Source of the DNA: Thiohalomonas denitrificans
GTDB taxonomy: Bacteria > Pseudomonadota > Gammaproteobacteria > Thiohalomonadales > Thiohalomonadaceae
NCBI RefSeq assembly: GCF_016841685.1
Contig: NZ_JAENYR010000001.1
Span: forward strand, 50,661-114,660
DNA: 64,000 nt
Direction: 5' to 3'
Every line of letters begins with the position of its first letter. Positions within the stretch are counted from its first letter, which is position 1. The translations under genes were made by a program, and so were the position numbers. Shown here piece by piece: positions 20,223-28,882 of the stretch. A model generated the notes under the pieces. The model had not been told where the DNA came from. It made no database searches and worked only from the letters and a program-made list of their open reading frames with translations.

Positions 20223-20948
20223 ATGCAACTGACCTTCGCTTCCTATAATATCCACCGCTGCATCGGCCGTGATGGTCGTCGGGATCCCGACCGCATCATC
20301 CAGGTCCTCAATGAATTCGACGCGGATGTGATCGCCCTGCAGGAAGTGGAGACCTACCCGGGCGGTGACCGCGATTTTCTGGCCCGGCTCGGCACCAAAA
20401 CCGGCATGCGGGTGATACCCGGGCCGACACTTCGCCACAAATACTACCGTTACGGCAATGCCATACTGACCCGCGCGCGAGTCAACGCAGTTCGCCGCAT
20501 CGACCTGAGTTTGCTGGAGCGTGAGCCGCGGGGGGCCCTTCAGGTGGTTCTGGAGTGGGATGAGACCCCGGTGGAGATATTGGCCACCCATCTGGGCCTC
20601 TGGCCTCTTGAGCGACGTTTCCAGATTCAGCAGATTCTGGAGCTTTTGGCCCTGGAAGATCGGAGTCCGGCAGCCCTGTTGGGGGACATCAACGAATGGT
20701 TTTCCTGGGGTCGGCCCCTGCGCTGGCTGCACGGCCACTTCGGTCGACCCCCATCGCCGGCGACGTTTCCCTCCGGGTTCCCTATTCTGGCGCTGGACCG
20801 CATCTGGTTTCGGCCCCGCGAATGTCTTGATGCGATTACGCCGCATCAATCCCCCCTGTCGCGAGTGGCATCCGATCACCTGCCGCTGCTCGCCACGGTT
20901 ACGCTTCCCGCAGAAGCGTCTCCATCCGTTGCTGAAGGGCCCGGGTGA
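20223..20948 (+). CDS. endonuclease/exonuclease/phosphatase (EEP) family hydrolase
   Basis: The start at 20223 (MQLTFASYNIHRCIG), one codon beyond the PLD-VTT stop, gives 241 aa. Family motifs are SYNIH (Asn), LQEVE (catalytic Glu), ATHLGLW (His), LLGDINEW (Asp/Asn) and a terminal SDHLPL (Asp-His pair). EEP enzymes hydrolyse phosphodiesters in DNA, inositol phosphates or lipids. Tight coupling to the PLD-VTT gene points to a phospholipid or phosphodiester substrate rather than DNA. Its last 50 bases overlap, on the opposite strand, the end of the AMP-ligase fusion gene. Confidence 0.88.
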   Translation: MQLTFASYNIHRCIGRDGRRDPDRIIQVLNEFDADVIALQEVETYPGGDRDFLARLGTKTGMRVIPGPTLRHKYYRYGNAILTRARVNAVRRIDLSLLEREPRGALQVVLEWDETPVEILATHLGLWPLERRFQIQQILELLALEDRSPAALLGDINEWFSWGRPLRWLHGHFGRPPSPATFPSGFPILALDRIWFRPRECLDAITPHQSPLSRVASDHLPLLATVTLPAEASPSVAEGPG

Positions 20949-23466
20949 TGCGCTCCGGTCGCTGGTCGCCCGAACCTTCCCGGTCGAGCTGTTCTGTCTC
21001 GATCGGGGAACCGAAGCGCAGCTGCACGGGATGGTGTCGGGGCAGTTTGCGACCCGGAGGCATGGCCTCGTAGGTGCCTCGCAATACCACCGGTAAAACG
21101 GTGACAGGGGAATGATCGAGCAAATGCCCCACCCCCTTGCGGAAAGGCTGGATCCGGCCATTCCGGGAACGTGCCCCTTCCGGGAACCAGACCAGATTGT
21201 AGCCACGCTTGAGGGCCGCTTCGGCGAGGGCCAGACTGGCCCGTGGACTGTGCTGATCGACGGGAATCGCCTGACCCAGCCGGGCGAACGCTCGTAGAAA
21301 CGGGTTCCTGAACGCCGCACCGGTCCAGCCGGCCCAGAAGGTGCGGCGCATCTGCTCCGGCTTGAGTGCCGCCGCGAGGATGAAGGGATCCAGAAGGCTG
21401 ATGTGGTTGGGCGCAAACAGGACCTGGACATCGGGCGGGGGCGGCGTGCCCTCGACCGAGAGGTCGAACCAGCGGTCGGCCACCATGCGATCGATACGGT
21501 GCAGGAATGTGGCCAGTATTGCCCCGGGAGGGGATAGCGGTCGCAGCCAGCGCTGGTCACGACGGGTCAGGACCCGTTGCGTGGTCGATGGCCGTTCGCG
21601 TCCCTGTGTGGAGGGCTCGGATTCTGCCATAAGCTCCATCAGATCGCGGACGCTTTCCAGTGCCGACGTCTGTGATTCATCAAGTTCAATGCCGGTGCGC
21701 CGGCTGAGCTCAAGACCAAAATCCAGCCACTCCATGGAGTCGATGCCCAGCTCGAGCTGGAGATTGGAATCCGGCGTGAGCCGGCGATCGGGATAGCGCT
21801 CGGCCAGAAGCTCCCAGACCTGCCGTGCCTCATCATTCTCCAGCAGCGCCAGATCGGGTTCCGGCATTTCTTCAGGCGTCATCGGCCGGGCTACGGGTTC
21901 CGCCAGGCCCTCACGCGCCTGCCGGTAAAGCTCCTGCAGCAAGTGCCGACGCAGTTTGCCCAGGCGGGTACGGGGCAGGGGCTCACGGGTGATGGCGAAG
22001 TCTGCAATACGCTGGTAGGAGGGAAGCTGACCTGAAATGCGGTTGATTGCTCCACGCAGCACCTCTTCGCTGTCGCCGCCATCATAAAGCGCAGCGGTCT
22101 CGGGAACCACGACTGCAACGAGCCGATTCTCCTCCTGGAGAACGGCAATCTCCCGAATGGCCGGGTGGCTTTCGTAGGCAGCCTCCACCTCGTCCGGCTG
22201 GACATTCTTCCCGCCCTCGGTGACCAGTACTGTAGAGGCCCGGCCGGTGATGTAGACGTATCCCTCCTCATCCATATAGGCCAGGTCACCGGTCCGGAAC
22301 CACCCTCCTGCGGCGAAGGCTTCCCGGGTTTTGTCGGGGAGGTGGCGGTAGCCTGCAAACACGCCCGGCCCCCGAACCTGCAGTTCGTCCTCGATGACCC
22401 GCAGCTCGGTCTCGGGCAGGGCGAACCCGACACTCTCGGGGTGAGGCGAACGCCCGGGATTGATGGTGACCAGAGGGGAGGTCTCCGTGAGCCCATACCC
22501 GATCGCGACTTCCCACCCCAGGCCCTCCAGGCGCAGAGCGGTTTCAGGGCTCAAGGGAGCCCCACCGCTGGCGAATAGTCTGAGTTGAGGACCCACACGG
22601 CGATGCACCGGCGCCAATAACAGGCGACCGGCAGAAATGCCGGTGGTCGAACGAATGCGGTAGCAGATTTCGCCAGCCACCCTGAACAACACACCTCCAC
22701 GTCGCTCCAGGCCCTCAAGAAGGGCCCGGTAGAGCCGCGGGACGCCAATCATCACCGTAGCTTCGCCCTCTGCTGCGGCGTGTAGCACCTCGCGCCCGGT
22801 GAGGGAGCGCGGAAGGATCACACTCAGACCCAGCGCCAGAGGTGCCAGAACACCGATCACCAAAGGATAGACATGGTGCAGGGGTAGCGGCAGCAGGAGG
22901 CGGTCACCGGGGCCGACCAGGCCGGAATTCCTTAAGACCTCGAACTGGTAAGCAAGGTTACGCTCCGACAGGGGAACCCCTTTGGGGGCGCCTGTCGTGC
23001 CCGAGGTATAGAAAAGCGCAGCGGGATTTTCCGGTGTGCGGGCAGGGAAGTCACCACCAGCCTCGGATCCGAGCGCCTCCACCGGCAATCGGCTCATGGC
23101 CGGCCGTAATGCCTCCAGGCGTGAACAGCGACGGGCGTCGCACCAGGCGCCAGTCAAATCGGCATCGTCCAGAACAGACGTCAGTGTTGCATCGGTGAAC
23201 TGTGTGTCGACCGGTACCAGAGTGGCACCACTGCGCAGAACGGCCAGGCTGGCGATCACCGAACGTGCCGATGGCGCCGCGAAAACCCCAAAACGCCGGT
23301 CGGGGCCGGCACCGTGATTACTGATGAGGCGGGTCGCTTCGGATTCGATTGCGCGCGTGAATTCGTGGCCCGACAGAACCTCCTTTTTACCGCTGTCGAA
23401 AGTCACAAGTGCGGGTTGATCGCCGATCGCTTCTATGGACTTGAACAGGGGTGCAAGGGTACCCAT
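20899..23466 (-). CDS. AMP-dependent acyl ligase - acyl carrier - PlsC acyltransferase fusion
   Basis: An 855-aa three-domain protein. Residues 1-510 are an adenylate-forming acyl ligase: YTSGTTGAPKG (153-163), GYGLTETSP (about 323), RTGDLAY (391), and catalytic Lys in RTRLGKL (504). Residues about 540-620 form a carrier domain with GIDSMEW, where Ser577 is the expected phosphopantetheine site. Residues about 650-855 are a PlsC-type acyltransferase with NHISLLD (687-693) and FPEGARS (761-767). The logical reaction is activation of a fatty acid, loading onto the built-in carrier and transfer to a (lyso)phospholipid, comparable to Aas but with its own carrier. Convergent with the EEP gene. The 44-aa gene upstream is 11 bases away. 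Confidence 0.9.
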   Translation of the reverse strand: MGTLAPLFKSIEAIGDQPALVTFDSGKKEVLSGHEFTRAIESEATRLISNHGAGPDRRFGVFAAPSARSVIASLAVLRSGATLVPVDTQFTDATLTSVLDDADLTGAWCDARRCSRLEALRPAMSRLPVEALGSEAGGDFPARTPENPAALFYTSGTTGAPKGVPLSERNLAYQFEVLRNSGLVGPGDRLLLPLPLHHVYPLVIGVLAPLALGLSVILPRSLTGREVLHAAAEGEATVMIGVPRLYRALLEGLERRGGVLFRVAGEICYRIRSTTGISAGRLLLAPVHRRVGPQLRLFASGGAPLSPETALRLEGLGWEVAIGYGLTETSPLVTINPGRSPHPESVGFALPETELRVIEDELQVRGPGVFAGYRHLPDKTREAFAAGGWFRTGDLAYMDEEGYVYITGRASTVLVTEGGKNVQPDEVEAAYESHPAIREIAVLQEENRLVAVVVPETAALYDGGDSEEVLRGAINRISGQLPSYQRIADFAITREPLPRTRLGKLRRHLLQELYRQAREGLAEPVARPMTPEEMPEPDLALLENDEARQVWELLAERYPDRRLTPDSNLQLELGIDSMEWLDFGLELSRRTGIELDESQTSALESVRDLMELMAESEPSTQGRERPSTTQRVLTRRDQRWLRPLSPPGAILATFLHRIDRMVADRWFDLSVEGTPPPPDVQVLFAPNHISLLDPFILAAALKPEQMRRTFWAGWTGAAFRNPFLRAFARLGQAIPVDQHSPRASLALAEAALKRGYNLVWFPEGARSRNGRIQPFRKGVGHLLDHSPVTVLPVVLRGTYEAMPPGRKLPRHHPVQLRFGSPIETEQLDREGSGDQRPERITRALQQRMETLLREA

Positions 23467-23477
23467 TTGCCGCTGCC

Positions 23478-23612
23478 TCAGCGCTCCTCGCCGTTTTCCG
23501 GGACGAGCACATCGGCGCCCGACTCCAGAAGCCGGTAACCGGGATAGCTCAGCTCCGGATCCTGGTAAAGGCTTTCCACAGCAATGACGTTTCGGGTCCC
23601 GTGCAGCAACAT
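23478..23612 (-). CDS. small protein upstream of the ligase/acyltransferase gene (44 aa)
   Basis: ATG at 23612 preceded by GGAGACC. The stop at 23478-23480 lies 11 bases before the ATG of the ligase fusion, so the two are probably cotranscribed. The peptide starts MLLHGTRNVIAVESLYQDPE, continues LSYPGYRLLES, and ends in acidic residues. It is soluble, with no signal or transmembrane segment. I do not recognise it. Position and ribosome site are the evidence. Confidence 0.5.
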   Translation of the reverse strand: MLLHGTRNVIAVESLYQDPELSYPGYRLLESGADVLVPENGEER

Positions 23613-23863
23613 GAAAGGTCTCCTACCGTTAGGAAGAATATTTCAAAAACTAAGCATAGAGAAGAAACCCACGCAGGCACGGAAGGAAAAACTCCAATGA
23701 ATCGGTCATGCACGGTCCTGCCGGGCTTCGGTAGCCTCTTCAGGCATCCATTTGCCCGTTCTGTGCGCATGCGCATGCAGCGTACCCGATCTGTTTGGGG
23801 GCTGGTAGAGTATTCCCTCCACGCATTCTGCCGAATCCCGCTGTCGGCAGGAGGAATAGAGTC

Positions 23864-24895
23864 ATGCGCAAGGCGCTCCTGATCGCACTAATCGGGATCA
23901 CGGTTGTGATCGCGGTGATGGTTGTGTGGCACGGATCCGACCAGGGGGAGGGTCCGGGTGAACGTCTGACCCTCTACGGCAATATCGATATCCGCGAGGT
24001 GACGGTGGCTTTCAAAAGCAGCGAGCGTATCGCCGCCCTGCATGTGGAAGAAGGCGATCGCGTTGAGGTGGGTCAATTGTTAGGGTCCCTGGAGATGGTT
24101 CGCCTTGAGCGCTTGCTCAAGCGTGCCGATGCGCGGATGACGTCCCAGCAGGCGCAGCTTGCCGCGCTGGAGGCGGGGACGCGACCGGAAGAGATTCGGC
24201 GGGCACGCGCAGAGGTCGAGGCGGCGCAGGCTCGGGCGGATAACGCACGACGTACCTATTCTCGCCTGCAAAACCTGCTTGAGCGCAACCTGACCTCAGA
24301 GGAGCAGGTGGATGAGGCGAAAACCGCCCGGGACGCGGCCGAGGCACAACTGCGTGCCGCTCGGGAATCGTTGCAGCTGGCCGAGAAGGGTCCGCGAGAG
24401 GAGGACATCGAGGCGGCTCGGGCCACGCTAGGGGCATTGGAGGCGGAAGTCGCGCTGGCCGAACTCGACCTGGCGGAGGCCACCTTGGAGTCACCGGTTG
24501 CAGGCGTGGTCCGGGACCGTATTCTGGAGGCGGGGGAGATGGCCTTCCCCCAACGACCCGTCTATACGGTGGCGATAGATAGCCCGTTGTGGGTCCGTGC
24601 CTATCTGCCGGAGCCGCACCTGGGGCTTGTGCAGACCGGGATGGGCGCCTGGGTCGTCACCGATACTTTCCCCGGCAAGCGTTACCGCGGCTGGGTCGGC
24701 TACATCTCGCCCACTGCCCAGTTCACTCCCAAATCGGTACAGACCGAAGAGGTGCGCACCCGTCTGGTTTACCAGGTGCGCATTATCGTTTGCACTCCCG
24801 AGGGGGAGTTGCGGCTGGGGATGCCGGCGGAGGTGCATATTCCGCTCTCGGGGAATTCGCCCCAGGGCCCCCATGAGTGCGGTGAAAGCCGGTGA
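23864..24895 (+). CDS. HlyD/YbhG-type membrane fusion protein
   Basis: GGAGGAATAGAGTC precedes the ATG at 23864. The 343-aa product has one N-terminal anchor (about residues 4-21), a first lipoyl-like half (IAALHVEEGDRVEVGQLLG), a long coiled-coil hairpin rich in Ala/Glu/Arg (about residues 75-205), and the return half with VAGVVRDRILEAGEMAFPQR. This is the periplasmic adaptor of a tripartite exporter. The next gene starts inside its stop (GTGA overlap). With the following three genes it matches the E. coli ybhGFSR arrangement, linked there to export of cationic drugs. An outer-membrane channel gene is not nearby. Confidence 0.92.
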   Translation: MRKALLIALIGITVVIAVMVVWHGSDQGEGPGERLTLYGNIDIREVTVAFKSSERIAALHVEEGDRVEVGQLLGSLEMVRLERLLKRADARMTSQQAQLAALEAGTRPEEIRRARAEVEAAQARADNARRTYSRLQNLLERNLTSEEQVDEAKTARDAAEAQLRAARESLQLAEKGPREEDIEAARATLGALEAEVALAELDLAEATLESPVAGVVRDRILEAGEMAFPQRPVYTVAIDSPLWVRAYLPEPHLGLVQTGMGAWVVTDTFPGKRYRGWVGYISPTAQFTPKSVQTEEVRTRLVYQVRIIVCTPEGELRLGMPAEVHIPLSGNSPQGPHECGESR

Positions 24896-26619
24896 CCTCC
24901 GCCAGAGCCGTTCCGGCAGTGCGGTTTTCCGAGGTACACAAGAGCTTCGCCGCGCGCGGTAAAGAGACCAAGGCCCTGAACGGCGTCAGCTTTGCCGCCG
25001 AGAGCGGGAGCGTTACCGGTCTGGTAGGACCGGATGGAGCGGGCAAGACGACGCTGATGCGTCTCGCCGCCGGCTTGCTGGCACCCGATCGGGGCGAGAT
25101 TCACGTGCTGGAGATGAACGCCACAGGGGATGCTCTGGCCGTACAGGCGGCACTGGGTTACATGCCGCAGCGATTTGGTCTCTATGAAGACCTCACGGTC
25201 CAGGAAAACCTCGACCTCTATGCGGACCTCCAGGGCGTTCCGGCGGACCAGCGGGAGGGGAGTTACCGGGAACTGATGCGCATGACCGGCCTTGGTGAAT
25301 TCACCGCGCGCCTGGCCGGTCGGCTTTCCGGCGGTATGAAGCAGAAGCTGGGGCTGGCGTGCACGCTGGTGCGTTCGCCTCGCGCGCTGATCCTGGATGA
25401 GCCCACCGTTGGCGTCGACCCGGTCTCACGGCGTGAACTGTGGGCCATTATTGACCGGCTGGTGCGGGATGAGGGGCTCACCGTGTTGCTTAGCACCGCC
25501 TATCTGGATGAGGCGGAACGCTGCAGCCGGGTGGTGTTGCTACACGAAGGTGAAGTGTTGGGAGAGGGCAGCCCGGATTCCTTCAGTAGTCAGCTGCGGG
25601 GGCGGACCTACCGGCTGCAGAGCGGGGAGCCGGGCAGGCAGGTCCAGTCACGCCTGCAGGGGCGGGCGGAGGTCACCGACGTGGTGGTCGCCGGTGGTCA
25701 GGTACGGCTGGTGCTCGAATCCGGCAGTGACCCCCGGGGGTTGAGGGAGGAGGGCGTTTTTCAGCCAGTGCCACCGCGGTTTGAGGACAGTTTTGTTGCC
25801 CTGCTGCGGGAGCGCCGTGGCGCACCCTCGCTTCCCGACATGCAGCAGCACACGATAGAGGTGCGCGGTGACGATGCAGTGATTACGGTGCGGGATTTGA
25901 CCCGGCGCTTCGGCGATTTCTATGCCGTCAAGGGACTCTCGTTCTCTGTGCACCGTGGTGAGGTGTTTGGTCTGTTAGGCGCCAACGGGGCCGGCAAGTC
26001 GACCACGTTCCGGATGCTGTGCGGCCTGCTGCCCCCCAGTGGGGGAACACTGCGGGTGGCCGGTGTCGACCTGCGCCATGCCGCAGCCGAGGCGCGGGCC
26101 CGAATCGGTTACATGTCCCAGAAATTTTCACTCTACGGCATCCTGAGCGTCGAACAGAATCTGGATTTTTTCGCCCGCAGTTACGGCCTGCGCCGTAAAC
26201 GTCGTGATGAGCGGATCCGCTGGGCACTGGAGCAGTTCGAGTTGGAGGCGCTGCGTGGCTCATCGAGTGACGACCTGTCGCTGGGTCACAAGCAGCGGCT
26301 GGCAATGGCCTGCGCCCTGATGCACGAACCGGATATTCTGTTTCTGGACGAGCCCACTTCGGGTGTGGATCCGCTGGCGCGTCGTGAATTCTGGCTTCGT
26401 ATCAATGCGCTGGCGGAGGCCAATGTCACGGTGATGGTCACTACGCACTTTATGGAAGAGGCGGAGTACTGCGACCGGCTCGCCATTATGGCGGCGGGCG
26501 AGATTCTCGAGTTGGGTACGCCGGACGAGATCAAGGGCAGTGTGGCTCCGCAGGGTCGTGAACCGTCGCTGGAGGAGGCCTTTATCGCGCTCATCGAACA
26601 TCAGGATACGGAGAGGTGA
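24892..26619 (+). CDS. ABC exporter, double ATP-binding protein (YbhF type)
   Basis: 575 aa with two complete nucleotide-binding domains. The first has GPDGAGKTTLM, LSGGMKQKLGLA and ALILDEPTVGVDP. The second, from about residue 325, has GANGAGKSTTF, LSLGHKQRLAMA and ILFLDEPTSGVDP. The second signature has LSLGH in place of LSGG. The GTG start overlaps the adaptor stop by 4 bases. It powers the two permeases that follow. Confidence 0.93.
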   Translation: MTSARAVPAVRFSEVHKSFAARGKETKALNGVSFAAESGSVTGLVGPDGAGKTTLMRLAAGLLAPDRGEIHVLEMNATGDALAVQAALGYMPQRFGLYEDLTVQENLDLYADLQGVPADQREGSYRELMRMTGLGEFTARLAGRLSGGMKQKLGLACTLVRSPRALILDEPTVGVDPVSRRELWAIIDRLVRDEGLTVLLSTAYLDEAERCSRVVLLHEGEVLGEGSPDSFSSQLRGRTYRLQSGEPGRQVQSRLQGRAEVTDVVVAGGQVRLVLESGSDPRGLREEGVFQPVPPRFEDSFVALLRERRGAPSLPDMQQHTIEVRGDDAVITVRDLTRRFGDFYAVKGLSFSVHRGEVFGLLGANGAGKSTTFRMLCGLLPPSGGTLRVAGVDLRHAAAEARARIGYMSQKFSLYGILSVEQNLDFFARSYGLRRKRRDERIRWALEQFELEALRGSSSDDLSLGHKQRLAMACALMHEPDILFLDEPTSGVDPLARREFWLRINALAEANVTVMVTTHFMEEAEYCDRLAIMAAGEILELGTPDEIKGSVAPQGREPSLEEAFIALIEHQDTER

Positions 26620-26633
26620 GGGGCGGAGGCGTC

Positions 26634-27740
26634 ATGCGGCTGCGTGGACTGATGCGCAAGGAGTTCCTGCAAATCGTCCGCGACCCCAGCAGCATCTCTA
26701 TCGCCTTCGTGATGCCGGTGTTTTTGCTGCTGCTGTTTGGCTATGGGGTTTCGCTCGACGCCGAGGAGGTCCCGATCGCCGTGGTGATGGAGGCATTCGG
26801 CGGTGAGGCGGTCAGCTTTGCGGCAGAATTCCGTCACTCGCGCTATTTCGATGCCCGGGAATACGTCGATATGCGAGAGGCCGTGACAGCGCTTCGGGCC
26901 CGTGAGGTGGATGGCATCATCCGCATGCAGGCCGATTTTGCCGAGAGGATCGGCAGTCCGGGGCCGGCACCCATCCAGCTCATCCTCAACGGGGTCGATG
27001 CCAATACGGCAGAGCTGGTCTCCGGGTATGTGCAGGGCAGCTGGCTGAACTGGCTTCAGCACAGGGCCGAACAGGCGGGGCAGCAACTGGACATACCCGT
27101 CGAAGTGGAGCAGCGGATCTGGTTCAATCCCGAGGTGAGGAGTCGCAACTTTTTGGTGCCCGGGCTGGTAGCGATCATCATGACCCTTATCGGTGCACTG
27201 CTCACCGCGCTGGTGATGGCGCGCGAATGGGAGAGGGGCACCATGGAGGCACTCCTTGTCACGCCTGTCTCCATGACCGAGATCCTGCTGGGAAAGTTGA
27301 TTCCCTACTTCATCCTCGGGACCGGCGGTATGTTGTTGTCGGTGGCCATGGCGGTCTGGCTCTTCGAAGTGCCTCTGCGTGGCTCTTTCGGCGTCCTTTT
27401 CGCCGCCGCTTCGCTCTTCCTGTTGGTAGCGTTGGGAATGGGACTGCTGATTTCGATTACCGCGAGGACCCAGTTCGTCGCCGGGCAGGTGGCGATCCTT
27501 ACCACGTTTCTGCCGGCATTCATTCTCTCGGGGTTTATCTTCGACATCAACAGCATGCCCTGGTTTATCGAAGGGCTCACCTATGCCATTGCCGCCCGTT
27601 ATTTCGTGGCGATCCTGCAGAGCGTTTTCCTGGCTGGCGATATCTGGTCGGTCATCGTTCCCAACGCGCTGGCGCTGATGGGCATGGCCGTATTGTTTCT
27701 GGGTTTGAGCCGGAGTCGCTCCCGAAAGAGGTTGGAGTGA
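26634..27740 (+). CDS. ABC-2 type permease (YbhS-like)
   Basis: The ATG at 26634 follows GGCGGAGG and is preferred to the GTG at 26616. The 368-aa product has an N-terminal transmembrane segment after the motif MRKEFLQIVRDP, a periplasmic domain (about residues 45-165), then five transmembrane segments. Typical ABC-2 features are REWERGTMEALLVTPV and the late IFDINSMPWFIEGLTYA. It forms a heterodimer partner with the next gene. The stop overlaps the next ATG (TGATG). Confidence 0.93.
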   Translation: MRLRGLMRKEFLQIVRDPSSISIAFVMPVFLLLLFGYGVSLDAEEVPIAVVMEAFGGEAVSFAAEFRHSRYFDAREYVDMREAVTALRAREVDGIIRMQADFAERIGSPGPAPIQLILNGVDANTAELVSGYVQGSWLNWLQHRAEQAGQQLDIPVEVEQRIWFNPEVRSRNFLVPGLVAIIMTLIGALLTALVMAREWERGTMEALLVTPVSMTEILLGKLIPYFILGTGGMLLSVAMAVWLFEVPLRGSFGVLFAAASLFLLVALGMGLLISITARTQFVAGQVAILTTFLPAFILSGFIFDINSMPWFIEGLTYAIAARYFVAILQSVFLAGDIWSVIVPNALALMGMAVLFLGLSRSRSRKRLE

Positions 27741-28855
27741 TGCTCTCCTGGCTGCGGATTCTGGCGTTGGTCCGAAAGGAATTCCTGGCGATTCTCAAGG
27801 ACCCCAAGAGCCGTTTCGTCGTCATCGGTCCGCCTTTGATTCAGCTGGTGGTATTCGGCTATGCCGCCACTTTCGATCTCAACGATGTCTCGTTTGCCGT
27901 CTATAACCAGGATCGCGGCAGCTACTCCCGCGATCTGGTGTCGGCTTTTGATGGTTCGCCGACTTTCAACAAAGTGGCGGTACTGAATGCCGATCGGGAG
28001 ATCGCACCGCGGGTCGAGTCGCGAGAGGTATTACTGGTGCTGCGTATCGGTCCCCGCTTCACTGATGAGCTGTTGAAGGGGGAACCGGCCAAGGTGCAGG
28101 TGATTATCGATGGCCGCAACTCGAATACGGCGATGATTGCCCTCAATTATGCCCGCACCATCATCCGCGACTTCAATGACCGGGTATTGGCGGAGCGGGG
28201 GGCCGCGGGTGCGCCGGCGGAGCTGATCGTTCGCGCATGGTACAACCCTAATCTGGAGAGCCGCTGGTTCATCGTTCCGGGGATCGTGGGCCTGCTGACG
28301 CTGGTGGTCACCCTGCTGGTGACGGCCCTTTCGGTTGCCCGTGAGCGGGAACAGGGGACGTTTGATCAGTTGCTGGTGACACCCCTGCGTCCGGTGGAGA
28401 TCCTCATCGGGAAGGCGACGCCGGGCTTTCTCATCGGGCTGAGTGAGGCCGCGGTGGTGATCAGCGTGGCGCTTCTGTGGTTCGAGGTACCGTTTCGAAG
28501 TACCGTTCTTACGCTGTACACCGGTCTTGTGCTATTCCTTCTCTCGGCGGTAGGCGTCGGACTGATGATCTCTTCGCTCTCGGTCACGCAGCAGCAGGGG
28601 CTGCTGGGTGCTTTTCTGTTCATGGTGCCCGCCATCATCCTCTCCGGGTTCGCAACCCCCATCGCTAACATGCCCCAGGCGGTGCAGGCGGTCACCCTGG
28701 TCAATCCGCTGCGTTACTTCATGGTAATACTACGCAGCACCTTTCTGGAAGGTGCTTCCTTCGAGGCGCTGATTCCCCAGTTCTGGCCCATGGCCGTAAT
28801 CGGGCTGACCAGCATGGCGCTGGCCGGCTGGCTGTTCCGGCACCGCATGTATTAA
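27740..28855 (+). CDS. ABC-2 type permease (YbhR-like)
   Basis: Start at 27740 within TGATG. 371 aa. It has the same layout as the upstream permease: VRKEFLAILKDPKSRF before the first helix, a periplasmic domain, then REREQGTFDQLLVTPLRP and five C-terminal helices ending near LINPLRYF-type residues. The two permeases are paralogous and probably form a heterodimer with the double ATPase. It is the last gene of the exporter operon, convergent with the transaldolase gene 27 bases on. Confidence 0.93.
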   Translation: MLSWLRILALVRKEFLAILKDPKSRFVVIGPPLIQLVVFGYAATFDLNDVSFAVYNQDRGSYSRDLVSAFDGSPTFNKVAVLNADREIAPRVESREVLLVLRIGPRFTDELLKGEPAKVQVIIDGRNSNTAMIALNYARTIIRDFNDRVLAERGAAGAPAELIVRAWYNPNLESRWFIVPGIVGLLTLVVTLLVTALSVAREREQGTFDQLLVTPLRPVEILIGKATPGFLIGLSEAAVVISVALLWFEVPFRSTVLTLYTGLVLFLLSAVGVGLMISSLSVTQQQGLLGAFLFMVPAIILSGFATPIANMPQAVQAVTLVNPLRYFMVILRSTFLEGASFEALIPQFWPMAVIGLTSMALAGWLFRHRMY

Positions 28856-28879
28856 CCCGGATAGTTCAGGGGTCCGGGT
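28855..28879 (+). terminator. possible bidirectional hairpin between exporter operon and transaldolase
   Basis: ACCCGGA and TCCGGGT form a 7-bp stem around an 11-base loop, in the 27-base gap between two convergent genes. The following bases are only mildly T-rich (TCTGTT), so it is a weak terminator candidate. Confidence 0.4.
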
Positions 28880-28882
28880 CTG

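Noticed and set aside
20121..21560. 479-codon minus-strand frame across the EEP and ligase genes
   Set aside because: It is a shadow of two well-supported genes on either side, with low-complexity Arg/Ser/Pro-rich sequence and no family motif.
26286..26601. long minus-strand frames inside the ABC exporter genes
   Set aside because: Shadow frames typical of G+C-rich coding DNA. The plus strand has intact ABC motifs.
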